The position numbers were made by a program, and so were the translations under genes. This document shows positions 32,320 through 40,359 of a stretch of DNA of 64,000 bases, one piece after another (positions within the stretch are counted from its first letter, which is position 1; each line of letters starts with the position of its first letter). The stretch covers positions 1 to 64,000 of the forward strand of contig DATBHG010000007.1 in NCBI GenBank assembly GCA_036557665.1, written 5' to 3'. The stretch comes from VAZQ01 sp036557665. Lineage in GTDB: Bacteria > Pseudomonadota > Alphaproteobacteria > Rhizobiales > Xanthobacteraceae. A model generated the notes under the pieces. The model was not told the DNA's origin, ran no database searches, and worked only from the letters and a program-made list of their open reading frames with translations.

Positions 32320-32520
32320 ATGGCGCACACCGTGATCGCGCCGATTGTTGTAAGCTTGGGTACCGCGCGCGAACGGCACCTTGCTGAATTCCGCAGCGGA
32401 GTAGGGCGCATAGTCGACGACGTGGAAGAGGTCATGCGGCTCGTACGCAGGACCACGGCTCCTGAACAAGGCAACAAGGTCTTGGTGCCGGTCGTGGTGG
32501 TCTACGCCGGGGAGCCTTGA
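32320..32520 (+). CDS. Small conserved protein, mini-paralogue 2
   Basis: 66 aa from ATG 32320 with a strong GGGAGGAGG 6-7 nt upstream; an open frame reaches back to 32284 but overlaps the previous gene. It has the shared layout: strand IAPIVVSLG, helix LAEFRSGVGRIVDDVEEVM, final strand VLVPVVVVYAGE. It is more acidic than paralogue 1. It lies 22 bp after paralogue 1 in the same presumed operon. Function is unknown. Confidence 0.75.
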   Translation: MAHTVIAPIVVSLGTARERHLAEFRSGVGRIVDDVEEVMRLVRRTTAPEQGNKVLVPVVVVYAGEP

Positions 32521-32584
32521 CCGGCCGCGCCCGCTCGCGCGAGGAGCTTCGAAGCATATTCGGAATTGGCCGGCGCCGGCTGTC

Positions 32585-32977
32585 TTATTCGACTGAAAGG
32601 GTCACGGGGATGCCTTTTCCCATGGAGCAGTCCATGGTCCCCGTCGATCGGCCCGACCATTGCCCCGCGTAGCTGCACTGATCGCCCCCGTCGAGGGAAA
32701 GGGTGGCTTGCAATCGCGAGGACGCCACGGACTGGTTGATCCGCAAGGTCAACCTCCCCGACTTCTCCACTGGGCCGTTCACGGTGCATAGTCCGACGTG
32801 CTTCATGCGCAGTGGACCCGAGAGCTCCCCGTCGCTCGCCCCCGATTCTGGCGCGACCTCGGCCTTGAGCTCCCACTCGGAAAGATATCCGGCAGTTCCG
32901 ACGATCCGAAGATGCTGCTCATGCGCCGAAAGCGCAGGAATAAAAGCAAGGAGAGCGAACAAAGCGCGGGCAAGCAT
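32585..32977 (-). CDS. Exported hypothetical protein
   Basis: 130 aa with a signal peptide (MLARALFALLAFIPALSAHE). The mature part of about 110 residues is beta-rich by appearance, with two Cys pairs (GLCTVNG and QCSYAG/MDCSMG) that could form disulfides, and contains SGPLRMKHVGLC and LSLDGGDQC. I do not recognise the family. It is on the opposite strand inside the mini-paralogue cluster, so it is probably a separate transcription unit. Confidence 0.7.
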   Translation of the reverse strand: MLARALFALLAFIPALSAHEQHLRIVGTAGYLSEWELKAEVAPESGASDGELSGPLRMKHVGLCTVNGPVEKSGRLTLRINQSVASSRLQATLSLDGGDQCSYAGQWSGRSTGTMDCSMGKGIPVTLSVE

Positions 32978-33343
32978 GTCTTATCCTCGGCGTCAGCCTG
33001 CCGAAATTCTGGCTCCAACGCAAGCAGGCCCCTGGCAGGCTCCTAGCTCGGGCGTCCCGTCGGAGCGGGGTGAGTCTTTCATAAAGTTGGCAGGGCGGCG
33101 CGACAGCTTCACCGCGAGCACGGTATGTGTACCGCAGCCGGGCGGTTGCCTGTTGCCGAGCGATTCGGGCCGCGCTATAGAGGCGCCGGCACCAGCTCGG
33201 CCAGCAGCGCAAGGACAGAGGATGTTTTTTCCGACTTTCCGGCTGCTTCGGTTTGAGCGTGAGCGGCTTGCACGCGCTTCCAGCGTCGCCCTCGAGCAGA
33301 AAAGCCCGTTCGAATCAGCTGGTATCCACGAGGTAGGTCGATC
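32978..33343. other. Divergent intergenic region
   Basis: About 365 bp between the exported hypothetical gene (minus) and the 110-aa gene (plus). It should hold promoters for both. I saw no RNA gene, strong palindrome or convincing frame. Confidence 0.5.
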
Positions 33344-33676
33344 ATGGACAGGGTTGTCAGGCGTGTGACGATCGTACAACGCAGCGGTGATAGCCGTACC
33401 GCGACGGTTGCCTATGAGCATCCGGAGGAGCGCGAGGACGAAACGGTCCAAAGCTCGCCTCTTCTGCGCCCGGTCGAACGAGTCATGAGGCGGCTTTTGA
33501 AGGCCGGGGTGATTTTCGCCCAAGAGGGATACAAGCGTCATCTCGAATCTGGTGAGCGGCGGAACGGGTGGTTGTTCGATGCGCCGTCGAATGTCCTGCA
33601 TGCGGGTGTAAAGGCCTACAATGAGGCGCGTAAGGCGGTACCGTTCAGATTGCTTCCGAAGGTGCCGGAAGAATAG
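33344..33676 (+). CDS. Small conserved basic protein (110 aa)
   Basis: 110 aa, basic, with no signal peptide. N-terminal strands VVRRVTIVQRSG and ATVAYEH, then a helix SPLLRPVERVMRRLLKAGVIF, then RRNGWLFDAPSNVLHAGVKAYNEARK. The LLRPxE...GWLxDxPxNV pattern reminds me of short proteins (possibly Pfam DUF6312, from memory) that occur with the mini-paralogue family in rhizobial genomes. It lies 33 bp before mini-paralogue 3 and may be its operon partner. Function is unknown. Confidence 0.7.
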   Translation: MDRVVRRVTIVQRSGDSRTATVAYEHPEEREDETVQSSPLLRPVERVMRRLLKAGVIFAQEGYKRHLESGERRNGWLFDAPSNVLHAGVKAYNEARKAVPFRLLPKVPEE

Positions 33677-33709
33677 CTCTCAGTGTGACCTCTGGTAGGA
33701 GCACCGACC

Positions 33710-33976
33710 ATGGCAACGCCAAGCACGAGCAGCCCCGCCTCGGACCAGCGCGAGCATCGGCCGCAAGAAAGATCCGAGAAGAGTCAGATCATTGTCGTCG
33801 ATCTGGAAGATCGCCAGTCCGCCAAGCAGATCAGGCGCCTGCGCAACGGCGAAGGCAGGCTGATGGACCACATCGAAAAGATCGTCGGTGAGTTGTCCGA
33901 AGCGGGAACCATCAAGTCGAATGCGCAGCCCATAGTAGTGATCGTGCGTGAGGAGCTACCCTGGCCTTTCGGCTGA
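33710..33976 (+). CDS. Small conserved protein, mini-paralogue 3
   Basis: 88 aa from ATG 33710, with AGGAG about 10 nt upstream. After a polar N-terminus of about 25 residues comes the shared core: strand SQIIVVDLED, helix AKQIRRLRNGEGRLMDHI, then SEAGTIKSNAQPIVVIVREE. This is the clearest relative of paralogues 1 and 2 (QI-RL--G-GRL and final PVVV-type strand). Function is unknown; the strand-helix-strand layout suggests a small adaptor or an oligomerising module. Confidence 0.77.
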   Translation: MATPSTSSPASDQREHRPQERSEKSQIIVVDLEDRQSAKQIRRLRNGEGRLMDHIEKIVGELSEAGTIKSNAQPIVVIVREELPWPFG

Positions 33977-34002
33977 TTTACAATAAGCGGCCAGGATCGC
34001 CG

Positions 34003-34806
34003 TTACGGGGCCGCTTGCCTGATCCAGGCGTCGATCTGCGAGCGGTCGGTCTGCGGCCATTCCCAGCATTTGAGTCGCCAATCAGAGCCTTCGACGGCAA
34101 GCGCGGCGGCGTAGCCGGGCCCGGCATCGAGCGCGGCTAATGTGTAGCGGCTGGCCTCGGCGGGGTCATGCCGGGTCGCGAGAAGGCGCGGGTTTTCGGC
34201 TGGCGAAAAAGCGACGTCAAACCGGTCCAGCGGAAGCGAAAGCCCATCCCCGCGCGCCTTCAAGTAGGCCTCCTTGCGTGTCCAGCAGGCAAAGAAGGCC
34301 TCAGCCCGCATTTCGCGCGGCAGGGCCATCAACGTGCTGCATTCGCGGCGCGAAAAGAATCGGGCTGCAATCTCCCCATTTGCCATGTCCGGCTTGATCT
34401 GCTCGACATCCACCCCGAGCACGCGATCAATCGCGGCGGCGACGAGTATCACCTCCCCGGAATGGGAGACATTGAATTGGAACGGCAGGCTCGAGTCAGC
34501 CAGGCCGGGCTTGCCAAATGCATTGTATTTGAATTCGATCTGAGGCGCGGATCTACCGAGGTAGAGGCCCAGAAGCAATCGCGACAGCCCGCGCCCAATG
34601 ACAGCGCGCCTGCGGTCCGCCTCAAAGTGAAATCTCTCGGCCCGGGCTCGCTCCTCTGCTGATAAAACATGCTGAAATAAGTTCAGTGCCTCTCGAGGCT
34701 GATTCAACCGCGCGCGCCAGACGTGGACTTCATTGCGCACAAGATGGTAGCCGCCGGTCGGAGCACTCCATGCCCCGCTCTCGCGCACATTCGCGGAAAC
34801 GCTCAT
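34003..34806 (-). CDS. 4'-phosphopantetheinyl transferase, Sfp/AcpT type
   Basis: Transfers phosphopantetheine from CoA to a Ser of carrier proteins. 267 aa with all family motifs: NAFGKPGL, FNVSHSG, LGVDVEQIKP with Mg-binding Asp/Glu, FFSRRE, and the catalytic WTRKEAYLKARGDGL. Length and two-fold pseudo-symmetry fit the Sfp group, which serves secondary-metabolite or secondary fatty-acid carriers. No polyketide, peptide-synthetase or carrier gene lies in this window, so the target is elsewhere. Confidence 0.93.
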   Translation of the reverse strand: MSVSANVRESGAWSAPTGGYHLVRNEVHVWRARLNQPREALNLFQHVLSAEERARAERFHFEADRRRAVIGRGLSRLLLGLYLGRSAPQIEFKYNAFGKPGLADSSLPFQFNVSHSGEVILVAAAIDRVLGVDVEQIKPDMANGEIAARFFSRRECSTLMALPREMRAEAFFACWTRKEAYLKARGDGLSLPLDRFDVAFSPAENPRLLATRHDPAEASRYTLAALDAGPGYAAALAVEGSDWRLKCWEWPQTDRSQIDAWIRQAAP

Positions 34807-34893
34807 TGCGGACGCGCCTTCGCCAGATATGGACCAGCCGCCGCCGAATCATAGTGGGCCGCATGGTGCGCGAAAAGCGCTCAAGTCTCGAGC

Positions 34894-35235
34894 TTAGACC
34901 CCCCCGCCCGGGGCGTAGCAACGGATCCTCGTTTCGCCCCTCTCGACGTACCACCACACGACAGGCGCACCGTGTGGATTGCCGCTACGGATCACCACCT
35001 CATCAGGTACGGGCTGCCAATCGTGCCCCGGCCAACGGGTCCAATATTGGCCGTCGCGAATATCCTCCTCGGCATAAATGCCATCCGCCTCGCTGCAGCA
35101 AAGCGCGCCCGTTTTTGGGGATTTCTGCGCACGAAACCAGGCCCGCACTTCGGGCGCCACCGAATTGTATTGGCCATAGTCGCGCGCCAGCACAGGTGCA
35201 CAAAGCAGAAGCAGGACCAGCACAATACGAAGCAC
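34894..35235 (-). CDS. Exported hypothetical protein with CCSEADG motif
   Basis: About 113 aa from GTG 35235, chosen because AGAGG lies 6 nt upstream and the start leads directly into a signal peptide (VLRIVLVLLLLCAPVLARD). The open frame reaches 35358 but the extra residues are not signal-like. The mature part has ALCCSEADG, DGQYWTRWPGHDW and a Cys near the C-terminus (IRCYAPGGG). The double-Cys/SEADG motif recurs in small rhizobial exported proteins as far as I remember; function is unknown. Confidence 0.7.
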   Translation of the reverse strand: MLRIVLVLLLLCAPVLARDYGQYNSVAPEVRAWFRAQKSPKTGALCCSEADGIYAEEDIRDGQYWTRWPGHDWQPVPDEVVIRSGNPHGAPVVWWYVERGETRIRCYAPGGGV

Positions 35236-35589
35236 GGTCGACCTCTTGAATGAACAGGCTCTCAATTCACCGTCGTCACAATGGACCGCTGTTGCAATGT
35301 TCCTCACGGACTTGCCGCTTACTCGCGGTATCGGCCGCAATAGTTTCGCGAAATACAATGCGAGACATGAAAAAGGGTTCCGCGAGTCGCATACCCGACA
35401 GACTGCACGCTATGGTTGATGAATCTTCGCCCGCAAACCGCAAGCCGCGGCACCTCGGCTCACAAGGGCCGCGCCGGGCAAAAAAGCCTGGGAGTCCTTT
35501 GGGAGCGGCAGCCGATCGATAAGACATCCTTTGGACAAACGAGGGTGGATGTTCCACACTCCTGAGCCTTATCGTACCGCCAGCCGGAG
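35236..35589. other. Intergenic region
   Basis: About 350 bp before the methyltransferase gene. A 54-codon frame at 35359-35523 (MRDMKKGSASRIPDRLHAMV start, basic) lacks a ribosome site and is not called. Nothing else stands out. Confidence 0.45.
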
Positions 35590-36510
35590 ATGCCGATGAG
35601 ATCCGACCGAGCCGCCTCAGCCGGCACAGCGACCTCACTTGATAGACGACAGCTCGTCATGAGCGGCGCATCGGCTCTGACGGCGCTGATTCTTCCGTCT
35701 AATTCGCGTGCAGACGTTCGCGCCCCGTATGACTGGAACGCAACTCCGCCGACGGAGTCGAAGGACGGCTTCATCGACTGGATGACGGCGAACCGCGGAG
35801 AGGATGCAGAATTCCTCGGAAAGCGCTGGGACCGCTTCCAGGAGCTTCTGGCACAGCGCGACATCTGGGGGGAGCGCGACAAGCGCGCCTTCCTGCTCAC
35901 CCCGCGGGAAGAGTTCGTTACGCCTCAGAATAGAAGCCGTGCCTACGAGTGGCACTATCTACCGATCGGCTATGGGGTGACCATAACCGGCCCGCACACC
36001 GTCGCCCGAATGACGAATTCGCTCAATGTGAAATTCGATGACAAAGTGCTCGAGATCGGTACTGGTTCGGGCTATCAGTCGGCATACCTTTCGAACCTGA
36101 CAGAGAAGGTATTTTCAATCGAGATCATCAAACCCCTCGCCGAGCGCACCTGGGCGCTGTACGAATCTCTGATTGGGCGGGGATACAGCGAGTACAAGGC
36201 GATAACGAAGAAGCATGCCGATGGCTATTACGGCTGGGAAGAAGAGGCGCCTTTCGACAAAATTATCGTCACCTGCGGCATCGACCACATTCCGCCGCCT
36301 CTCCTGCAGCAGCTCAAGCCCGGTGGGGTCATGGTGATTCCAGTAGGGCGCCCGGGCTCCCAGCACGTATTGAAGATCAGCAAGCACCGCGCCTCGGACG
36401 GGGCCACCAGCGTGGCCCGCTCGGACATCTATAACGGCAGCTCGGTTTCCTTTGTGCCTTTCACCAAGCTGGAAGGGGACGCCATCAAAGGAACGCACCG
36501 CGCCGATTAG
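35590..36510 (+). CDS. Protein-L-isoaspartate O-methyltransferase-like, with export signal
   Basis: 306 aa SAM-dependent methyltransferase of the PCMT family. The SAM loop is LEIGTGSGYQSAYLS with acidic FSIEI after it; the substrate-side motif FDKIIVTCGIDHIPPPLLQQL and GGVMVIPVG match PCMT, which repairs isoaspartyl residues. Unusually it starts with a twin-arginine-like signal (DRRQLVMSGASALTALIL, then SRA). About 80 extra residues separate the signal from the methyltransferase core. Export with no known periplasmic SAM source is odd; the leader may instead be a membrane anchor facing the cytoplasm. Confidence 0.85.
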   Translation: MPMRSDRAASAGTATSLDRRQLVMSGASALTALILPSNSRADVRAPYDWNATPPTESKDGFIDWMTANRGEDAEFLGKRWDRFQELLAQRDIWGERDKRAFLLTPREEFVTPQNRSRAYEWHYLPIGYGVTITGPHTVARMTNSLNVKFDDKVLEIGTGSGYQSAYLSNLTEKVFSIEIIKPLAERTWALYESLIGRGYSEYKAITKKHADGYYGWEEEAPFDKIIVTCGIDHIPPPLLQQLKPGGVMVIPVGRPGSQHVLKISKHRASDGATSVARSDIYNGSSVSFVPFTKLEGDAIKGTHRAD

Positions 36511-36549
36511 GCCTCATTGCCCGGAGTTGCTGGATCGGCCCGCGCGAGC

Positions 36550-37404
36550 CTAGAAGCCGTTTCCACCTCCGAAGCGAAGATTGATCCCGAACAGAACCAT
36601 GTGGATCCTTTGACTGATATCGATCGGAAACACCCTCCCTTGAACGATGGCGGATGTGAAAGGCACCTGCGTGGTGCCGAAGCCCAGGTAATCGTATTCC
36701 AAGGATAGTGAGACCGGAGCGTGGGCGAAGGCCCACTCCGCGCCGAAGCCGGCTGTCCAGCCGGTCATGGAGCTGCTGCCCAAGGCCACGACGCTCCCCG
36801 GCGGAACTTCGGGGGCGAAGCCGAGTGCGGTTTCGGGAGCGACCATCATCGTACCCAGCACGAACGGAACAGTGAGCCCGTCGGGCGTGGATATGTTGAG
36901 GAGGTCATGGGCAAACGCGCCGCCGGCCTTCCCGTAGAGCAGAAGCGTCGGCAGCAGCGTGTATCCGACCCGACCTGTCAGGGTCGCGACGGTCTGGATG
37001 TACGAGTTGTTGACCAGAATGGTCGCAGGCAGGACGTTGCTGCCTTTCATTCCAGAGAGATCGAGCAGGCCCTGCAGCCCGAACACGAAGGAGCCGGTCT
37101 GGTAATCGCAGCCGAGCTGGCCGCCCCCCGCCACCCCGCGCGCAGTCATGCCGCCGAGGCTCGTTCCCGCCGCAACTGTTGAGGTGCCGAAGGGCGGCTC
37201 CGCCGGCCCAAACGTCCCGAGGGTATCGACTCTGCTCATGGGCGCTGCGCCGCCCCCGATATTGACGCCGATGTAGCAGCCGGTCCAACTGTAGAGCGGA
37301 GCAAGCGGTGGAGGCTGGTAAGGTCCGAGGACTGCCATGTCGGCCCCCGCTGCATGGCCGGCAAGGCCGCACAGCAGCACGCATGCGAGCAACCACCTGT
37401 TCAT
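36550..37404 (-). CDS. Outer-membrane beta-barrel protein (Omp25/OmpA-like barrel)
   Basis: About 284 aa from ATG 37404 (MNRWLLACVLLCGLAGHAAG signal); an ATG at 37425 would lengthen the leader. It has alternating beta-strand sequence, SWTGCYIGVNIGGG near the start (the (Y/F)xWTGxYxGxxxG block of the rhizobial Omp25/Omp31 family), GQLGCDYQTG, GRVGYT, LLYGKAGGAFA, GWTAGFGAEWAF and SLEYDYLGFG. The last strand ends ...NLRFGGGNGF with C-terminal Phe, as needed by the BAM complex. It probably has a structural or surface role. Confidence 0.87.
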   Translation of the reverse strand: MNRWLLACVLLCGLAGHAAGADMAVLGPYQPPPLAPLYSWTGCYIGVNIGGGAAPMSRVDTLGTFGPAEPPFGTSTVAAGTSLGGMTARGVAGGGQLGCDYQTGSFVFGLQGLLDLSGMKGSNVLPATILVNNSYIQTVATLTGRVGYTLLPTLLLYGKAGGAFAHDLLNISTPDGLTVPFVLGTMMVAPETALGFAPEVPPGSVVALGSSSMTGWTAGFGAEWAFAHAPVSLSLEYDYLGFGTTQVPFTSAIVQGRVFPIDISQRIHMVLFGINLRFGGGNGF

Positions 37405-37538
37405 GACGCGCTCACTGACCCACACCCAACGAGCCGAGTCTAGACCGGCCGGCCGTGCGAGTCTGTTGCTCTAATGCAACGCTTCCATAGGAATGTGCAG
37501 GAGCGGAGGGCTGGCAGGACCCATGCGGAGGACTTTGG

Positions 37539-38402
37539 ATGACCGATTACCGATACGAGTGCGTAAGCGTGAAGGTGAAGGATGGAATTGCCTGGGCGGC
37601 ACTCAACCGACCGGAAAAACGCAATGCCATGTCGCCACAGCTGCATTACGAGATGGACGATGCGCTTGCGCGGTTGGAGGTTGACGATACGGTGAAGGTT
37701 CTGGTGGTCACCGGCGAGGGGGGAAACTTCAGCGCGGGACAAGATCTCAAGAAGTTTTTTCGCGAGCTCGAAAGAAACCCGGGCGAGCGCAAGAAGGCGG
37801 CCGCAGCCGCCAATCGTTGGCGGTGGGAGCGCCTCTACGGCTATGACAAGCCGACGATCGCGATGGTGCAGGGCTATTGCGTGGGCGGCGCCTTCATGCA
37901 GCTCCTGGCCTGCGACTTTGCCATAGCGGCGGAGAATGCGACCTTCTGCCTCTCGGAGGTGAACTGGGGGATCCTGCCCGGGGCACTTGTCTCCAAAGCG
38001 GTCGCCGACATGGTGCTGCCGCGCCATGCGCTTTACTACGCCTGCCTGGGTGATCCGTTTGACGGCAAGGAGGCCGCGCGTATCGGCATGATCAATTATG
38101 CCGTGCCGCCGGAGAAGCTCGAGACGGCGACCACCGAGCTTGCGGAAAAGCTGATGAGGAAAAGTCCCGCGGTGCTGCGCGCCACCAAGCAAGCCATCCG
38201 GCACGTGCGCACCATGGATGTACCGCAAGCCTACGATTATCTCGCCGAGAAGGGCAGGGCAATCAAGGTCGCCGACGCGGAGGATTCCTACAACACGGGG
38301 CTGCGCCAGTTCCTGGACGAGAAATCCTACAAACCTACGTTCGAGCCGTTCCGGCTGGGCACGAGCCCGCCGGCTGAAAGCTCAAGGGCGGCGAAGAAGT
38401 AG
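37539..38402 (+). CDS. Hydroxycinnamoyl-CoA hydratase/lyase-type enoyl-CoA hydratase
   Basis: 287 aa crotonase-fold enzyme. Long blocks match p-hydroxycinnamoyl-CoA hydratase/lyase as I remember it: NRPEKRNAMSP, KPTIAMVQGYCVGG, LACDFAIAAENATF, SEVNWGILPG (containing the catalytic Glu), LVSKAVADMV, RQFLDEKSYKP. Such enzymes convert feruloyl- or coumaroyl-CoA to the aromatic aldehyde and acetyl-CoA. No CoA ligase or vanillin dehydrogenase is nearby, so the true substrate may differ. It opens a run of plus-strand catabolic genes to 45015. Confidence 0.82.
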   Translation: MTDYRYECVSVKVKDGIAWAALNRPEKRNAMSPQLHYEMDDALARLEVDDTVKVLVVTGEGGNFSAGQDLKKFFRELERNPGERKKAAAAANRWRWERLYGYDKPTIAMVQGYCVGGAFMQLLACDFAIAAENATFCLSEVNWGILPGALVSKAVADMVLPRHALYYACLGDPFDGKEAARIGMINYAVPPEKLETATTELAEKLMRKSPAVLRATKQAIRHVRTMDVPQAYDYLAEKGRAIKVADAEDSYNTGLRQFLDEKSYKPTFEPFRLGTSPPAESSRAAKK

Positions 38403-38446
38403 GTGGTCCCTGCGCCGACGACGCCGGCCGATTAAAGGGTAGCTCC

Positions 38447-39502
38447 ATGCTTGCGCGAATCCTGATGATTGCGGGCCTGCTCGCAACATTTTCCCCGGCG
38501 GCCTTTGCCCAGTTCTACAAGGGCAAGACCATCACCATGATCGTCAACTATCCTGCCGGCGGTCCTAGCGACATCGAGGGTCGCATCGTCGCACAGCATT
38601 TGCCCGATCATATACCGGGAAAGCCGACCATCGTGATCAAGAACGTCGGCGGCGCCGGCGGTGTGATCGGGGCCAATCAGCTGGGCGAGGCGCCCCCCAA
38701 CGGTGAGAACATGGGCTTTTTCACCTTGGACACCATCGGTCCCATCGTCGGCAACCCTGCCATTCGTGTGAACTACGCGGATTTCGCGCTCATCGCCGGC
38801 GTGGCCAACCCCCTCGTCGTCTACATGCGCAGGGACACGCCGCCCGGCATCAAGGTTGCGACCGACATCATGAAAGCAAACGAGTTCAAGGCGCTCTCTC
38901 TTAATCTTCAAAGCAGCAACACCGTCAACCAGGCGCTCATGCTCGACCTCCTCGGCATCAAGAATCAGCCGGTGCCGGCGTTCCGCGGACTCAAGGATGT
39001 CGAGACCGCGATCCTGCAGAATCAAGGACAACTGGCGAACACTTCGCTTCCCGGCTGGACGGGCTCGGTCGAGCCGACCATGGCGGACATCGTGATCCCG
39101 TTATGGCAGCTCGCCCCGCGCGGCAAGGACGGTGGTTATCCGCGCAGCCCGGCGCTTCCTAACCTGCCCACATTCGAGGAATTCTACGCCGCCGTTCGCG
39201 GCAAGAAGCCATCAGGGATGTTGTATGAGGCGCTGCGCGCGAGCGCCGATCCGCAGCTCGCGATGTTTCGTACGGCCGTGATGCCGCCGAAGACTCCCGA
39301 GGAGGCGTTGAACCCGATGCGCGCTGCATTCATCGAGCTATGGAAGGATGAGCAATTCATTCGCGACTATTCCAACATCATCAAGACACCCCCGATGCTC
39401 GTCACCGGCGAGGAAGGCCAAGCCATTCTTGCCGGCCTCGGAACCATAACACCCGAGATCAAGGCGTTCATCATCGATTATTCGAACCGCTTGGTGCATT
39501 AG
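38447..39502 (+). CDS. Bug/TctC-type periplasmic binding protein
   Basis: 351 aa. Signal peptide (LARILMIAGLLATFSPAAFAQF), then the family opening YKGKTITMIVNYPAGGPSD, the IVIKNVGGAGGVIGANQL block and a C-terminal IIDYSNRLV. It belongs to the tripartite tricarboxylate transporter binding-protein family, though this divergent subgroup lacks some usual features. No TctA/TctB membrane genes are adjacent. It lies 44 bp after the hydratase/lyase gene and probably delivers the substrate of that pathway. Confidence 0.82.
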   Translation: MLARILMIAGLLATFSPAAFAQFYKGKTITMIVNYPAGGPSDIEGRIVAQHLPDHIPGKPTIVIKNVGGAGGVIGANQLGEAPPNGENMGFFTLDTIGPIVGNPAIRVNYADFALIAGVANPLVVYMRRDTPPGIKVATDIMKANEFKALSLNLQSSNTVNQALMLDLLGIKNQPVPAFRGLKDVETAILQNQGQLANTSLPGWTGSVEPTMADIVIPLWQLAPRGKDGGYPRSPALPNLPTFEEFYAAVRGKKPSGMLYEALRASADPQLAMFRTAVMPPKTPEEALNPMRAAFIELWKDEQFIRDYSNIIKTPPMLVTGEEGQAILAGLGTITPEIKAFIIDYSNRLVH

Positions 39503-39528
39503 GGTAGGGCAGATCGAGCGGAGCAGCC

Positions 39529-40359
39529 GTGTCTGCCAGAGAGAGAAACACCCGCACCTCGGCAGAGAGAACAGCGTCGGCCGACCCAGGAGTGCCGGTT
39601 GTCTTTCTGCATGGAATAGGCGGCGCCTGCCGCATTTGGGAGCCTCAGCTCAGGAGCTTCGCACGTGCGGGCTTGCATCCGGTTGCCTTGGATCTTCTGG
39701 GTTATGGCAGCCGCCCACCGCTTCAATCCCTGGATTTTGAAATGCTGGCGCAGGATGTCGAGGACGCAATCGCCGGCGGTGCTCTCGACCGCCCCGTGCT
39801 CGTGGCACACTCCTTGGGCGGGATGATTGCTCAGACCATGCTGCGCCGCCGGCCGCAAGACTATCGCGCGGCGGTGCTTTCGGGCACCAGTCCGGCCTTC
39901 GGCGATCCGTCAGGAGAGTTTCAGCAGAAGTTCGTCGCCGACCGCCTGGAGCCGCTGGCTCGGGGACGGAGCATGCCTGAGATCGCGGCCGAGATCGTCG
40001 CGGGACTGCTGGGGCCTTCGCCGGATCCGATCGGGCGCGCGCTTGCGGAGAGCTGCATGGCGGCGGTGCCCGCCTCCACGTACCGAGCGTGCGTGCGTTG
40101 CCTCATCGCATTCGACGAACGCGCCAATCTCGGCCGCATCCAGGTTCCGGTGCTTTGCCTTGCTGGCGAGCATGACCGCAACGCGCCGGCGCGGATGATG
40201 GAACGCATGGCGGGCAAGATCCCCGACGCGCGCTATGTATGCCTGCCCGGGGTTGGACATCTCGCCAATCTCGAGGCGCCGCAAGCGTTCGATCGCGCCA
40301 TTCTTGACTTCCTGCGCGAAGCTTTACCGCGCCGCACCGCGCAAGCCTCTCATGCATGA
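39529..40359 (+). CDS. Alpha/beta hydrolase
   Basis: 276 aa cytoplasmic hydrolase from GTG 39529 (GAGC just upstream). Oxyanion motif FLHGIGG, nucleophile elbow AHSLGG, late Asp in LAGEHDRNAP and His in GVGHLANLE. The family includes lactone and ester hydrolases such as 3-oxoadipate enol-lactonase. The start overlaps no gene; its end overlaps the dehydrogenase start by 8 bp, so the two are translationally coupled. Substrate is unknown. Confidence 0.86.
   Translation: MSARERNTRTSAERTASADPGVPVVFLHGIGGACRIWEPQLRSFARAGLHPVALDLLGYGSRPPLQSLDFEMLAQDVEDAIAGGALDRPVLVAHSLGGMIAQTMLRRRPQDYRAAVLSGTSPAFGDPSGEFQQKFVADRLEPLARGRSMPEIAAEIVAGLLGPSPDPIGRALAESCMAAVPASTYRACVRCLIAFDERANLGRIQVPVLCLAGEHDRNAPARMMERMAGKIPDARYVCLPGVGHLANLEAPQAFDRAILDFLREALPRRTAQASHA

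Noticed and set aside
35359..35523. 54-codon basic frame before the methyltransferase gene
   Set aside because: No ribosome site and no recognisable sequence; mentioned only as part of the gap.
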